From Kitasatospora sp. A2-31 (GTDB taxonomy: Bacteria > Actinomycetota > Actinomycetes > Streptomycetales > Streptomycetaceae), in contig NZ_JAKNTA010000001.1 of NCBI RefSeq assembly GCF_022288725.1, positions 213,528-277,527 of the forward strand: a stretch of DNA of 64,000 bases, given 5' to 3'. This document shows positions 17,977 through 26,946 of the stretch, one piece after another (the first letter of the stretch is position 1; each line of letters begins with the position of its first letter). A model generated the notes under the pieces. The model was not told the origin of the DNA. It worked only from the letters and a program-made list of their open reading frames with translations, and did no database searches. The position numbers and the translations under genes are program-made.

Positions 17977-19386
17977 ATGACGGTCGGGACGGACCCGAGC
18001 ACGGACTCGGACATGACGCACGAGGTCACCGCCGAGGAGCTGGCCGCGTTCGGCCGCACCCTCGGCCGCCTGCGCGCCATGCCCACCGACAGCCCGGTCC
18101 GGCAGCACGCCGAACGGCAGCTGAACTCCTACGTCCGCGAGAGCCGCAAGCGCCGGCGCCAGAGCGCCGTCGACGACGCCCGGCAGGCCGACGCCGCGCT
18201 GCTCGCCGCCACCGCCACCGGTGCCCACGACCGGCGCGAGGACGCCCCGCTCCGCGAGCGCGGCCGCGCGCCCCTCGGCGAGCTCCGACTGGGCCGCCGC
18301 TGCTACGTCTGCAAGCAGCCGTACCACCGGGTGGACGCGTTCTACCACATGCTCTGTCCCGCCTGCGCGGCCGACAACACCGCCCGGCGTGCCCTGGCCA
18401 CCGACCTCCGCGGCCGCCGCGCGCTGCTCACCGGCGGCCGGGTGAAGATCGGCTACCAGCTCGCCCTGATGATGCTGCGCGACGGCGCCGAGCTGCTCGT
18501 CACCAGCCGGTTCCCGCACGACACCGTCCGCCGGTTCCGCGCCGCGCCGGGCTCCGCGGACTGGTGGGACCGGCTCACCGTGGTCGGCATCGACCTGCGC
18601 GATCCGCGCCAGGTGCTCGGCCTCACCGAGCGGCTCCGCTCCGACGGAGGGACGCTGGACATCCTGGTCAACAACGCGGCGCAGACCCTGCGCCGCCCGC
18701 CCGGGGCCTACGCCCGGCTGGCCGCGGGCGAGCAGGCCGCGCTGCCCGCCCGCGAGGCCGCCGCCGTGGTGCACGCACCCGGGTTCCGGCCGATGCCCGC
18801 GCTCGCCCCGGCCTGGCCCGTCACCGAACTCGCGGCGCCACCGGCGCCGTTGACGGCCGGGACCGGGCCCGTCGACGAGGCCGGACTGCTGCCCGACCTC
18901 GCGCCCGAGAACTCCTGGTCCGCCCGGCTGGGGGAGCTCGACCCGAGCGAGGTGCTGGAGACCCAGCTGGTCAACGCCGTCGCGCCCGCGCTGCTCTGCG
19001 ACCGGCTGCTCCCGTTGCTGCTCGCCTCGCCGCACCCGCGCCGGTACGTCGTCAACGTCACCGCGGTGGAGGGCCGGTTCGCCGTCCGCAACAAGACCGG
19101 CGGCCACCCGCACACCAACATGGCCAAGGCCGCGCTCAACATGCTCACCCGCACCAGCGCCGCGGAGCTCGCAGCCCGGGGCGTGCACATGTGCGCGGTC
19201 GACACCGGCTGGATCACCGACGAGAACCCGGCTCCCAAGAAGGCACGCCTGGCGGACGCCGGTTTCCGCACCCCGCTGGACGTCGTCGACGGCGCGGCCC
19301 GCGTCTACGACCCGATCGTCCGCGGCGAGGCCGGCGCGCCGGTCTCCGGAGTATTCCTCAAGGACTACCGGGAGGCCGCCTGGTGA
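17977..19386 (+). CDS. Zinc-finger SDR-like protein with altered active site
   Basis: 469 residues. Residues ~20-75 are helical and basic. A Cys4 module (CYVCKQPYHRVDAFYHMLC, then PAC) at about 109-130 looks like a zinc finger. An NAD(P)-binding SDR domain follows: LLTGGRVKIGYQLALMML (cofactor loop), DILVNNAAQTLRRPPGAY, and PHTNMAKAALNML where the YxxxK motif should be. The usual catalytic Tyr is Thr and the Ser before it is not evident, so classical dehydrogenase chemistry is doubtful. ATG 17977 has a G-rich ribosome site (GAGGGGGCGG). Confidence 0.72.
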   Translation: MTVGTDPSTDSDMTHEVTAEELAAFGRTLGRLRAMPTDSPVRQHAERQLNSYVRESRKRRRQSAVDDARQADAALLAATATGAHDRREDAPLRERGRAPLGELRLGRRCYVCKQPYHRVDAFYHMLCPACAADNTARRALATDLRGRRALLTGGRVKIGYQLALMMLRDGAELLVTSRFPHDTVRRFRAAPGSADWWDRLTVVGIDLRDPRQVLGLTERLRSDGGTLDILVNNAAQTLRRPPGAYARLAAGEQAALPAREAAAVVHAPGFRPMPALAPAWPVTELAAPPAPLTAGTGPVDEAGLLPDLAPENSWSARLGELDPSEVLETQLVNAVAPALLCDRLLPLLLASPHPRRYVVNVTAVEGRFAVRNKTGGHPHTNMAKAALNMLTRTSAAELAARGVHMCAVDTGWITDENPAPKKARLADAGFRTPLDVVDGAARVYDPIVRGEAGAPVSGVFLKDYREAAW

Positions 19387-19439
19387 CGGCCGCCTTCCCG
19401 GGCCGGGGCCCCGAGGCCCCGACCGCCTAGCATCGCCGC

Positions 19440-20060
19440 ATGGGTGTGGACATCACGGTCCTGGTCGTGGACTGGGCGCGCTTGGCGGAGGTGCCCGCGG
19501 AGGACCGGCTGCGGGTGGTGCAGGAGGCGGCGTACGGGGACGACGACGCCGACGGAAACGGCGACGTCGTCGAAGGGTGGGTGTGGCCGGTCGCGGCGGA
19601 GCGGTCCTGGCTGGGGCGGTACGAGTTCCGGGGCACGCTCGGTTCGTACAAGCCGCACTTCTGGGCGGCGGAGGGCTGGGAGAAGGCCCGCGGCGCCGTC
19701 GGGGGCGAGGTGCGGGCGGCGCTGGACGAGTTCCTGGAGGGGCTGATCTGGTGGGGGCCGCGGGCCGACGCCGACGCCGAGCAGGTCGACCCCGGGGTGT
19801 TCCCCTCGGCGGAGGGACTGTGGAGGTCCGGCCCGCTGATCGTGCGCGGCCCGGAGACGGTGGCGCGGTTGTGGCGGAGGTGGTGCGAGGCCGCCCCGGG
19901 GCTGGAGGGCCTGCGGGTGCCGTACGGGGAGCTCGCGGCGCGGCAGCCGGGGCAGTGGATCGCCGGGTTCGAGGAGTTCGCCGAGCTGGTGCGCGGCTGG
20001 GCCGAGGTGGTCGGCGAGGCGGAGCGCAGGGAGTGGGGAGTGATCGGCCTGCCGATCTAG
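19440..20060 (+). CDS. Conserved-looking hypothetical protein
   Basis: 206 acidic, Trp-rich residues (VDITVLVVDWARLAEVPAED at the start; WVWPVAAERSWLGRYEFRG). No membrane helix, signal or known domain. TAGCAT at 19428-19433 lies 6 nt before ATG, so the mRNA is probably leaderless. It is convergent with the SCO2400-like gene across a strong terminator. Function unknown. Confidence 0.6.
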   Translation: MGVDITVLVVDWARLAEVPAEDRLRVVQEAAYGDDDADGNGDVVEGWVWPVAAERSWLGRYEFRGTLGSYKPHFWAAEGWEKARGAVGGEVRAALDEFLEGLIWWGPRADADAEQVDPGVFPSAEGLWRSGPLIVRGPETVARLWRRWCEAAPGLEGLRVPYGELAARQPGQWIAGFEEFAELVRGWAEVVGEAERREWGVIGLPI

Positions 20061-20065
20061 GCCTC

Positions 20066-20112
20066 CCTTCCGGATCCCGCCCGGCCCGCGCCGCCCGGCG
20101 GGATCCGGAAGG
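20066..20112. terminator. 16-bp perfect bidirectional stem-loop
   Basis: CCTTCCGGATCCCGCC (20066-20081) pairs exactly with 20097-20112 around a 15-nt loop, centred in the 57-nt gap between two convergent genes. Confidence 0.8.
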
Positions 20113-20117
20113 ACGAC

Positions 20118-20813
20118 CTAGGAACACCAGAACAGGAACTGCGTGCAGGTGGGCGTGGGCTTGGGGGGCGGGGTGGTCGAGGGCGGCGGGGTGGTGACCG
20201 GGGCCGTGCTCGGCGCCGGCCGGGAGGGCGACGCCGAGCCCTGGGCGCCCGGCTCCGGTGCCTGGGTGGTCTCCGGCCCGGCCGATGCGCCACCCTTGGC
20301 CGAGGCGGAGGCGGACGCCGCGGCCGAGACCGAGGCCGAGGCCGATCGGGACGCGGTGGTCGGGCGGGGACTGGGGCGCTGGGTGGCCGGCGCCGCCGTG
20401 GTCGCGCTCGGACTCGGCACGCCGGTGGGCGTGGTCGGTCCCGGGGCCGGGCCGCTCGGCGGCTCCGCCGAGGCCGGGCGGCCGGCACCCGGATCGGACG
20501 GCGCCGTCTCCGAGCCGTTGGCGGCCAGGGCCGCCGCTCCGAGCCCGATCACGGCCAGGCCGACCACGGAGACCACCAGCCGCCCCGGACGCCGCCCGGC
20601 CCGTCGCCCGCCGCGCCGGGCCGCGGGACGCCCGCCGGGGTGCTCGGCCGCCGGGGACACCGGCCGAGGCTCGGCGGGCGCCGGACGCGAGCCCGCCGCA
20701 CCGCCCTCCGGCGCCGGGGGCACCGCCTGCTCCGGGGCGGCCGCGGGAGTCCCGCAGCCGGGGCAGGCCAGCGCGCCGTTGAGGTGGCGGCCGCAGGGTG
20801 CGCAGTAGTCCAT
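20118..20813 (-). CDS. SCO2400-like zinc-ribbon membrane protein
   Basis: 231 residues. The N-terminal zinc ribbon is MDYCAPCGRHLNGALACPGC; a basic Arg/Gly-rich stretch is followed by one membrane helix (LVVSVVGLAVIGLGAAALA, about 79-97) and a long Ser/Pro/Thr/Ala-rich segment. The protein ends in CTQFLFWCS, the aromatic Cys-x-n-Cys tail typical of SCO2400-type proteins. The ribbon should be cytoplasmic and the Pro-rich tail outside. No function is established for the family. Confidence 0.65.
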   Translation of the reverse strand: MDYCAPCGRHLNGALACPGCGTPAAAPEQAVPPAPEGGAAGSRPAPAEPRPVSPAAEHPGGRPAARRGGRRAGRRPGRLVVSVVGLAVIGLGAAALAANGSETAPSDPGAGRPASAEPPSGPAPGPTTPTGVPSPSATTAAPATQRPSPRPTTASRSASASVSAAASASASAKGGASAGPETTQAPEPGAQGSASPSRPAPSTAPVTTPPPSTTPPPKPTPTCTQFLFWCS

Positions 20814-21327
20814 GTGATCTTCCCGTGCTGCCGGAGTGCCGGGCCCTCGCCGGCCCCGCCGGTCGTCGTCCTTCGCCGCCGGCGCCGCGCACGCCGTCGT
20901 GCGCATGCGGAGCCTAGGCAGCACGCCTGTGGGGATTCCACACCGCCCGGTGAGGCTTCTGGAGAGATGCCGTGTCCCCCGCGGGACGCCCGCGGTGGGT
21001 GTGTCGTGGCACAGATCGTTCATCCGCAGTCCGGGCGGCCTGACCCGGAGCGGAGCCGTACGTCACCTGATGCCACTTCAGGGCGTTGTTCGACATGTCC
21101 GGGATGTCGGCGCCTTCCCGCCAGCCTGGCAGGTGTCTCCTCAAGGCCTCGCCAGCCTGGCCGGGAGGGCGCCGCCGCGCTCCTGATCCCGATCCGCATC
21201 CGGAAACGGCCGGAGGGGGGAACGTGAATCGCCGCCGTCGGCTCGGCTACGGGCACATCGCCGGCGCCCGCTTCACAGCCGATTCCGCGGGAATCCCTGC
21301 ACGGAGTCCATCCGGCGGGCGGGGCCG
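20814..21327. other. 514-nt region without an intact gene
   Basis: Less GC-biased than its surroundings. On the minus strand from ATG 21096, MSNNALKWHQVTYGS resembles the N-terminus of DUF397 proteins (short, W-x-x-S/T-Y pattern), but the expected remainder is absent, so at most a remnant is present. A 12-nt direct repeat CGCCAGCCTGGC occurs at 21119 and 21150. No promoter or RNA gene was recognised. Confidence 0.35.
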
Positions 21328-21837
21328 CTAGGCCAGGTCGAGGAAGAACTTCTCGTCGGCCCCGCCGTTGGCGTTGATCTGGCAGTTCACCGTTCCGCCG
21401 GGGCCGGTGGCAGCGGTCACGCCGCTACCGGTGACCATACGCAGATAGATGTTCGGGAACGCCGTCGCCGACCCGAAGGAGAACGAACCGTCGGGCTGGG
21501 GGAGGAGGCTGAACATCTCGTAGGGGTGCGCCCCGAACTGGCAGTTGACCGTCCCGCCACCCGCCATGGTGCCGGGGACGCCGGCGCCGTCCATCCGCAG
21601 GAACACGTTGGGGAAGGCGACCGACTCGAAGGCGTACGACCCGTCACTCTGCGGGCGCACCCTCAACGACGTCCACGACCCGGCGCCGTACTGACAGTTG
21701 ACCCGACCCCCGCCACTACCGGTGAAGGCGGTCACACCGGTTCCGTCCAGGCGAAGGTGCACATTCGGGTAGTGCGTCGAGTGGATCGTGACGGGGGTGT
21801 TTCCGAGCTTTGCGAGGTCGGCTGCTGACAGGGGCAT
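21328..21837 (-). CDS. Three-repeat beta-trefoil-like protein
   Basis: 169 residues made of three clear internal repeats, each with FPN(V/I)xLRM/L-D-G, a Gly-rich turn, and a GG-x-VNCQ strand (VNCQYGA, VNCQFGA, VNCQINA), then a xLxPQxDGSFxFxS segment. Three ~50-residue repeats of this kind form a beta-trefoil, as in lectins, fascin and small protease inhibitors. There is no signal peptide, so export would be non-classical or absent. Ligand and role are unknown. Isolated in a gene-poor region next to a transposase remnant, which hints at acquisition by transfer. Confidence 0.68.
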   Translation of the reverse strand: MPLSAADLAKLGNTPVTIHSTHYPNVHLRLDGTGVTAFTGSGGGRVNCQYGAGSWTSLRVRPQSDGSYAFESVAFPNVFLRMDGAGVPGTMAGGGTVNCQFGAHPYEMFSLLPQPDGSFSFGSATAFPNIYLRMVTGSGVTAATGPGGTVNCQINANGGADEKFFLDLA

Positions 21838-22432
21838 GGTGGCCTCTCTTCTTCGGACCGGGCGTACCGCGGACGAGTGGATCCCCGCGCCGTTGGGGGC
21901 GGCCCTTTGCGGCGTGGAATTTCGAACCCTGGGGGGCGATGTCGAACCGGAAATCGCGATGCCGGATTACGCGGAGACATGTGAACCGCGCCAGGTTCCC
22001 CGCCGACTCCACGAGTCGCTCTTCGCGGAAACCCCGAACACGGCAAGGCAAAGCGGCGCCGTTCCTGCCGCTCTCGATTGCCGCCCCCTCTTGCCCCGCC
22101 TTCCCCCTCAGGCCCGACCGACTGTAATCCCACGGATACACGCTGTCCAGGTTCACTACCGGCTGTTTTGCGGGGTGGGGGTCGGCGGTGTGGATGAGAC
22201 CTTTGAGGCGCCCGGAATCCATGGGTCGTGCGGGGCGGTGAATCTTTCCGTGCCCGCTGGGAATTGATCGAGCCGCTTCTCGCTGCCCGGCGTTTCCGGC
22301 CCCGGGGCAGGGCCCTGGAATTCGGCCGGCCGCCCGTGCACGACCTGCGGGACATCAGGGGCGACCGCCCTCATCCGCACTCTGTCGCAACCCCTGTCGT
22401 ACCCCTGGGCAAACCGGCACGGCCTGCCGACA
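21838..22432. other. 595-nt gene-poor region with transposase remnant
   Basis: Lower GC than most of the window. No intact gene. The segment 22246-22362 is a transposase remnant listed separately. The rest may hold promoters for the divergent trefoil and phospholipase genes, but no clear -10/-35 pair was assigned. Confidence 0.5.
22246..22362 (+). pseudogene. IS5-type transposase N-terminal remnant
   Basis: In one frame this reads RWELIEPLLAARRFRPRG followed by ALEFGRPPVHDLRDI. This matches the opening of IS5-group transposases (W-x-L-I-x-P-x-L, then FGRPPxHDLRxI). The expected continuation (DAILYV-x-R-T-G) is missing, as are the DDE residues and terminal repeats. It is therefore a short relic, about 39 codons. 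Confidence 0.55.
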
Positions 22433-23398
22433 ATGAGCATGCCACTCGCCCTCCCGTCCGCCCACGCCCAACGGGGGTACCACGCCGTGCCTTTGACCGC
22501 GCCTGCCGCGACGATGAGCCGCCGCACCTTCACCCGCGCCGCCCTGCTGGGCGCCTTCGCCGCCGCGGGTCTGACCGCCCGCCCCGCCGCGGCCGCCGCC
22601 GTCCCGGCGGCGAGCGACTGGCTGGCCGCGGTCGACCCGCAGGCCTCCCTGGCCCGGCTCACCCTCCCGGGCACCCACGACACCTGCTCGCTCTACGGCG
22701 GCCCCCTGACCCAGACCCAGAGCCTCTCCTTGCCCGACCAGTTGGCTGCGGGAGTGCGCTTCCTCGACATCCGCTGCCGGGCGATCGACGGGGTGCTGGC
22801 GATCCACCACGGACCGGTCTTCCAGAAGATCTTCTTCGGCGACGTGCTCAACCACTGCCTGGCCTTCCTCGCCGGCCACCCCGGCGAGGCCCTCGTGATG
22901 CGGGTCAGGCAGGAGTACTCCACCGTCTCCGACGCGGAGTTCGGCGCGCTCTTCGCCGGCTACCAGCAGCGCTGGCCGGGCCTGTTCTGGACCGGCGGCG
23001 AGATCCCCCGCCTCGGCGAGGTCCGTGGCCGGGTGGTCCTGATCGCCGACAACTCTGGCCTGCCCGGCCTGAGATGGGGCGGCTCCCACACCGACATCGA
23101 GGACGACTACGACATCGGCACCATCTTCGAGCTCAACTCCCGCAAGTGGCCCGAGGTCTCCGCGCACCTGGACGCCGCCCGCGCCGCCACGGATCCGCAG
23201 CGGCTCTTCCTCACCTTCACCTCCAGCTCGGGCTGGGGGCTCTGGCCGCGCCAGGCCGCCGACGCGATCACGCCCCGGCTGCGCGGCTACCTCGACCGCC
23301 TGGACCGGTCCGCCCGGCCGGTTCTGGGCACCGTCCCGATGGACTTCGTCACCGCGGACCTGGTGCGTTCGCTCTACGCGCTCAACTTCGGCGGCTGA
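22433..23398 (+). CDS. Exported PI-PLC-like phosphodiesterase
   Basis: 321 residues. A Tat-type signal (SRRTFTRAALLGAFAAAGLT, ending near RPAAAAA) is followed by a phosphatidylinositol-specific phospholipase C X domain: LPGTHDTCSL (first catalytic His), GVRFLDIRCR, and AIHHGPVFQK (second His), then GEALVMRVRQEYS. These enzymes cleave phosphoinositol headgroups or related phosphodiesters outside the cell. ATG 22433 gives a 27-residue n-region before the twin Arg; ATG 22514 would start directly at MSRRTF and is equally plausible. Confidence 0.82.
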   Translation: MSMPLALPSAHAQRGYHAVPLTAPAATMSRRTFTRAALLGAFAAAGLTARPAAAAAVPAASDWLAAVDPQASLARLTLPGTHDTCSLYGGPLTQTQSLSLPDQLAAGVRFLDIRCRAIDGVLAIHHGPVFQKIFFGDVLNHCLAFLAGHPGEALVMRVRQEYSTVSDAEFGALFAGYQQRWPGLFWTGGEIPRLGEVRGRVVLIADNSGLPGLRWGGSHTDIEDDYDIGTIFELNSRKWPEVSAHLDAARAATDPQRLFLTFTSSSGWGLWPRQAADAITPRLRGYLDRLDRSARPVLGTVPMDFVTADLVRSLYALNFGG

Positions 23399-23472
23399 CC
23401 GGGCGGGCGGGGCCGAGGGGCGGACGGATCGCGACCGGGGCGGCCCGCCGGTTCCGCAGTCGAACGGCGGAC

Positions 23473-25254
23473 TCAGCCCTTCTTCCGCAGCACCATGAAC
23501 TGGTCCTGCCTGAGCAGATCCATGCTGTAGCGGAGGGTGCCGTCCGGCAGCACCGTGACCACGGTGAAGCCGATGTCGCCGAGCTTGCACGTGTCGCCGC
23601 CCGAGGCCCTGGTCACCATGGACGTGTAGGTGACCTTGCTCTCGTCGGCGTTGCTGGGCGTCCAGACGGCCTCGCACCAAGTGGCGCCGTCGGCCGTCTC
23701 CGTGCGGATCCTGCTCGTCTGCCGGCCCGGCGCCGACTGGCCGATGGTGAGGGTGACCGTGGTGGCGTCCCCGCCGGCCGTCCGGCGCTCACCGATCCAC
23801 GTCCCGAGGAACTTCGCGGGGATGATGCCCGACGCCGGGTCGGCCGCGGACACAGCGGGTCCGGACTCGTCGTCGGTGGGCTCGGGGCTGTCCGACGCCG
23901 GGCCGACGGACGCCGTCCCGCCCGACGCCGGGGCGGACGCCGGGCCGGAGGCACCCACCCCCGGAGCGGGGCGCGCCGGGTACGACGCGGCGGCGGAGCC
24001 GCCGGTCTGCCGGTCCTCGTCCCTCAGCACCTGGAACAGCAGCAGTCCGCCGCCGGCCAGCAACACGGCGGCCAGCACGGCCGCCACCGCGCCGACCCGT
24101 CCGCCGCGCCGCGACTGCATGGCGTAGGCCCGCGCCGAGACCGGCGTCGACGGCGGTACGGTCGGGAACGGGTCTGTCGGCGGTGGGGTCGGGAACGGGG
24201 TCGGCGGGAACGGGGTCGGCGTCGACGTCGGCTCGAACGGTCCTCCGGGCGGCGGCCCGAAGCCGGGCGGCATCGCCGGGGGCGGCCCGGCCTGCCTGGC
24301 CTCGGTCGCCGCAGCCACCGCAGCCGCCCCGCTCACTGCGGCGTCCCCTTCCCCCTCCAGGTCCAGCAGTTGCACGGCGCTGCGCCCGACCGCCGCCGCC
24401 AGCCCGCCCGGCAGCCAGTCCCCGCGGCCCAGCCGGGCCGAGGCCGAGCCGTCACCGTCCAGCAGCTCCCGCAGCCGGTCCGGCGTCGGCCGGGCGGCCG
24501 GGTCCTTGGCCAGGCAGTCCCGCACGGCGGAGTGCAGCGTCCCGTCCAGTCCGGAGAGGTCCGGTTCCTCGTGCAGCACCCGGTAGAGCAGGACCGCCGC
24601 ACTCACCCCGGAGCCGAAGGGCATCGTGCCCGTCGCCGCGTACGCGAGCACCGCGCCGAGCGAGAACACGTCGCTGGGCGGTCCCGCAGGCCGGCCTTCG
24701 GCCTGCTCGGGGGACATGAAGCCGGGCGAGCCGACGACGAAGCCGGACCGGGTGAGCGCGGTGGTGGCGTCCAGGGCACGGGTGATGCCGAAGTCGATCA
24801 GCCGCGGCCCGTCCAGGGTGAGCAGCACGTTCGACGGCTTGACGTCGCGGTGCACCAGCCCGAGCCCGTGCACATGAGCGAGCGCCTCGGCCAGGCCGAC
24901 GCCCAGGGTCCGCACGGCCGGCTCGGGCAGCGGCCCGAACTCGGGCACCGCGGAGGCGAGCGCGGGCCCGGCCACGTACCCGGTGGCCACCCAGGGGTGC
25001 GTGCTCTCGGTGTCGGCGTCCAGGACCGGTGCCGTCCAGGCCCCGCCGACCCGTCCGGCCGCCGCGACCTCCTGCCGGAACCGGGCCCGGAAGTCGGTGT
25101 CCCCGGCCAGGTCGGGGCGGACCACCTTGACGGCCACCGTCCGCCCGCCCGGGGTCCGCCCCAGGTAGACCCGGCCCATCCCGCCCGCGCCGAGCTGTCG
25201 CAGCAACCGGTACTCGCCCACCTGCCGCGGATCGTCCGCTGCCAGCGGCTGCAT
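23473..25254 (-). CDS. Ser/Thr protein kinase with extracytoplasmic domain
   Basis: 593 residues. The cytoplasmic Hanks kinase domain has G loop LGAGGMGRVY, Lys43 (TVAVKVV), HRDVKPSN (Asp137), DFG Asp154 (LIDFGITRA) and SPEQAEGR. A Pro/Thr-rich juxtamembrane region (PFPPTPFPTPPPTDPF) leads to one membrane helix (VAAVLAAVLLAGGGLLLFQV). The outer domain ends with a Cys-containing beta-rich part (TWIGERRTAGG; ATWCEAVWTPS). No PASTA repeats. ATG 25254 has a strong GAGGGGAG site; a GTG at 25299 is less likely. Ligand and substrates unknown. Confidence 0.88.
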   Translation of the reverse strand: MQPLAADDPRQVGEYRLLRQLGAGGMGRVYLGRTPGGRTVAVKVVRPDLAGDTDFRARFRQEVAAAGRVGGAWTAPVLDADTESTHPWVATGYVAGPALASAVPEFGPLPEPAVRTLGVGLAEALAHVHGLGLVHRDVKPSNVLLTLDGPRLIDFGITRALDATTALTRSGFVVGSPGFMSPEQAEGRPAGPPSDVFSLGAVLAYAATGTMPFGSGVSAAVLLYRVLHEEPDLSGLDGTLHSAVRDCLAKDPAARPTPDRLRELLDGDGSASARLGRGDWLPGGLAAAVGRSAVQLLDLEGEGDAAVSGAAAVAAATEARQAGPPPAMPPGFGPPPGGPFEPTSTPTPFPPTPFPTPPPTDPFPTVPPSTPVSARAYAMQSRRGGRVGAVAAVLAAVLLAGGGLLLFQVLRDEDRQTGGSAAASYPARPAPGVGASGPASAPASGGTASVGPASDSPEPTDDESGPAVSAADPASGIIPAKFLGTWIGERRTAGGDATTVTLTIGQSAPGRQTSRIRTETADGATWCEAVWTPSNADESKVTYTSMVTRASGGDTCKLGDIGFTVVTVLPDGTLRYSMDLLRQDQFMVLRKKG

Positions 25255-25475
25255 GTCCACGCTCCCCTCGACGCCCGACGCGACATCCGCGTTCCTCACG
25301 CGTCCTGGAGCAGACGCTATCGGTCCTCGACCCGGTGGCGGGCGAGATCAAGGTCACGGAATCGTCGTCAGGTCATCACGGGACCGCCACGAACGGAGCC
25401 CCGGGATGGAGTTGTCACCGCGTCAGCCGCACTCCGCGTGGCTCACGCACCGCTCGGGCCCGGGGCAGGCCTCGC

Positions 25476-26840
25476 TCAGGCCCCGCTCTCCCGGAGCATG
25501 TCCTCGCGCTCGACCACCTTGACCCGCTCGCGGCCCTCCGCCGCGCCGAGCGCCCGTTCGTGCTCGTCGAGCCGGTGCCAGCCTTCCCAGGTGGTGTGGC
25601 GGACCCCCTGCTCGCGCAGGTGGGCGAGGACCGCTGCGGGATCGGGGTCGACGGCGCCCGGCAGGCGGCCGCCGGCGTGGTCGGCGAGCAGGCAGGCCAC
25701 GGTCTCGTTGGCGTCGCCCTTGGTGTGGCCGATCAGGCCGACCGGGCCGCGCTTGATCCAGCCCGTGACGTAGGTGGCGCTCTGGTGGGAGCCGTCGGCG
25801 GCGAGGACGCGGCCGGCCTCGTTGGGGACGGTGCCGGAGACCGGGTCGAAGGGCAGCTTGGGCAACTCGTCGGAGTAGTAGCCCACGGCCCGGTAGACGG
25901 CCTGGACGTCCCAGTCGGTGAAGCGGCCCGTGCCCCGGACGTTCCCGGTGCCGTCGAGCTCGGTGCGCTCGGTGCGCAGCCCGACCACCCGCCCGTCCTC
26001 ACCGAGCACCTCGACCGGCGACTCGAAGAAGTGCAGGTGGATCCGGTGCGGGCGGTCGCCCACGTCGCGGATCGCCCAGTTCTCCAGGGTGGCGGCGACC
26101 ATGTCGACGTGCTTGGCGGCCCGGCGCTCGGCGATCGAGCCCGCGTCGTACTCGATGTCCTCGGGGGAGACGACCACCTCGATGGTCGGGGAGTGGTCGA
26201 GCTCGCGCAGCTCCATCGGGCTGAACCTGGCCTGCGCGGGGCCGCGGCGGCCGAAGACATGCACCTCGCGGGCCCGGTTGCGGGCCAGGCCGGCGTGGAC
26301 GTTGGGCGGGATCTCGGTGGACAGCAGCTCGTCGGCGGTCTTGGCCAGGATGCGGGCCACGTCCAGGGCGACGTTGCCGACGCCCAGCACCGCGACCTTC
26401 TCCGCCTCCAGCGGCCAGCTCCGGGCGACGTCGGGGTGCCCGTCGTACCAGGCGACGAACTCCGCGGCGCCGTGGGAGCCGTCCAGCCCGACGCCGGGCA
26501 GGTCGAGCGCCCGGTCGGCCGTGGCGCCGGTGGCGAAGACGACGGCGTCGTAGAACCGGTGCAGGTCGTCCAGGGTGAGGTCGCCCGGGTAGTCGACGTT
26601 GCCGAACAGACGGATCTGCGGCTTGTCCAGGACCTGGTGCAGCGCGCTGACGATGCCCTTGATCCGCGGGTGGTCGGGCGCCACGCCGTAGCGGATCAGC
26701 CCGAAGGGGGCGGGCATCCGCTCGAAGAGGTCGATCGAGACCCCGGGGGCCTCGGCGGCGTCGGACTTCAGCAGGGCGTCTGCGGCGTAGATGCCGGCGG
26801 GGCCGGCACCGACGATCGCCACGCGGATCGGGCGGGACAT
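25476..26840 (-). CDS. Ferredoxin-NADP reductase, FprA type
   Basis: 454 residues. FAD-binding VAIVGAGPAGIYAADAL, FERMPAPFGLIRYGVAPDHP and the NADP loop VLGVGNVALDVARIL define the adrenodoxin-reductase-like FprA group. It passes electrons from NADPH to ferredoxins that feed cytochromes P450 and other monooxygenases. ATG 26840 has GGAGGAG 9 nt upstream. A P450 is encoded 1 kb away on the other strand; functional pairing is possible but not shown. Confidence 0.85.
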   Translation of the reverse strand: MSRPIRVAIVGAGPAGIYAADALLKSDAAEAPGVSIDLFERMPAPFGLIRYGVAPDHPRIKGIVSALHQVLDKPQIRLFGNVDYPGDLTLDDLHRFYDAVVFATGATADRALDLPGVGLDGSHGAAEFVAWYDGHPDVARSWPLEAEKVAVLGVGNVALDVARILAKTADELLSTEIPPNVHAGLARNRAREVHVFGRRGPAQARFSPMELRELDHSPTIEVVVSPEDIEYDAGSIAERRAAKHVDMVAATLENWAIRDVGDRPHRIHLHFFESPVEVLGEDGRVVGLRTERTELDGTGNVRGTGRFTDWDVQAVYRAVGYYSDELPKLPFDPVSGTVPNEAGRVLAADGSHQSATYVTGWIKRGPVGLIGHTKGDANETVACLLADHAGGRLPGAVDPDPAAVLAHLREQGVRHTTWEGWHRLDEHERALGAAEGRERVKVVEREDMLRESGA

Positions 26841-26946
26841 GGTGGAGCGCTCCTCCAAAGTGGCGTGGGGCTGCGGACGGTTGAAGCAAATCCCGGCCGG
26901 GTGGGAGGCAGTAGGGGCGGTGGCCCTATGACCTCATAGAGCGCCC

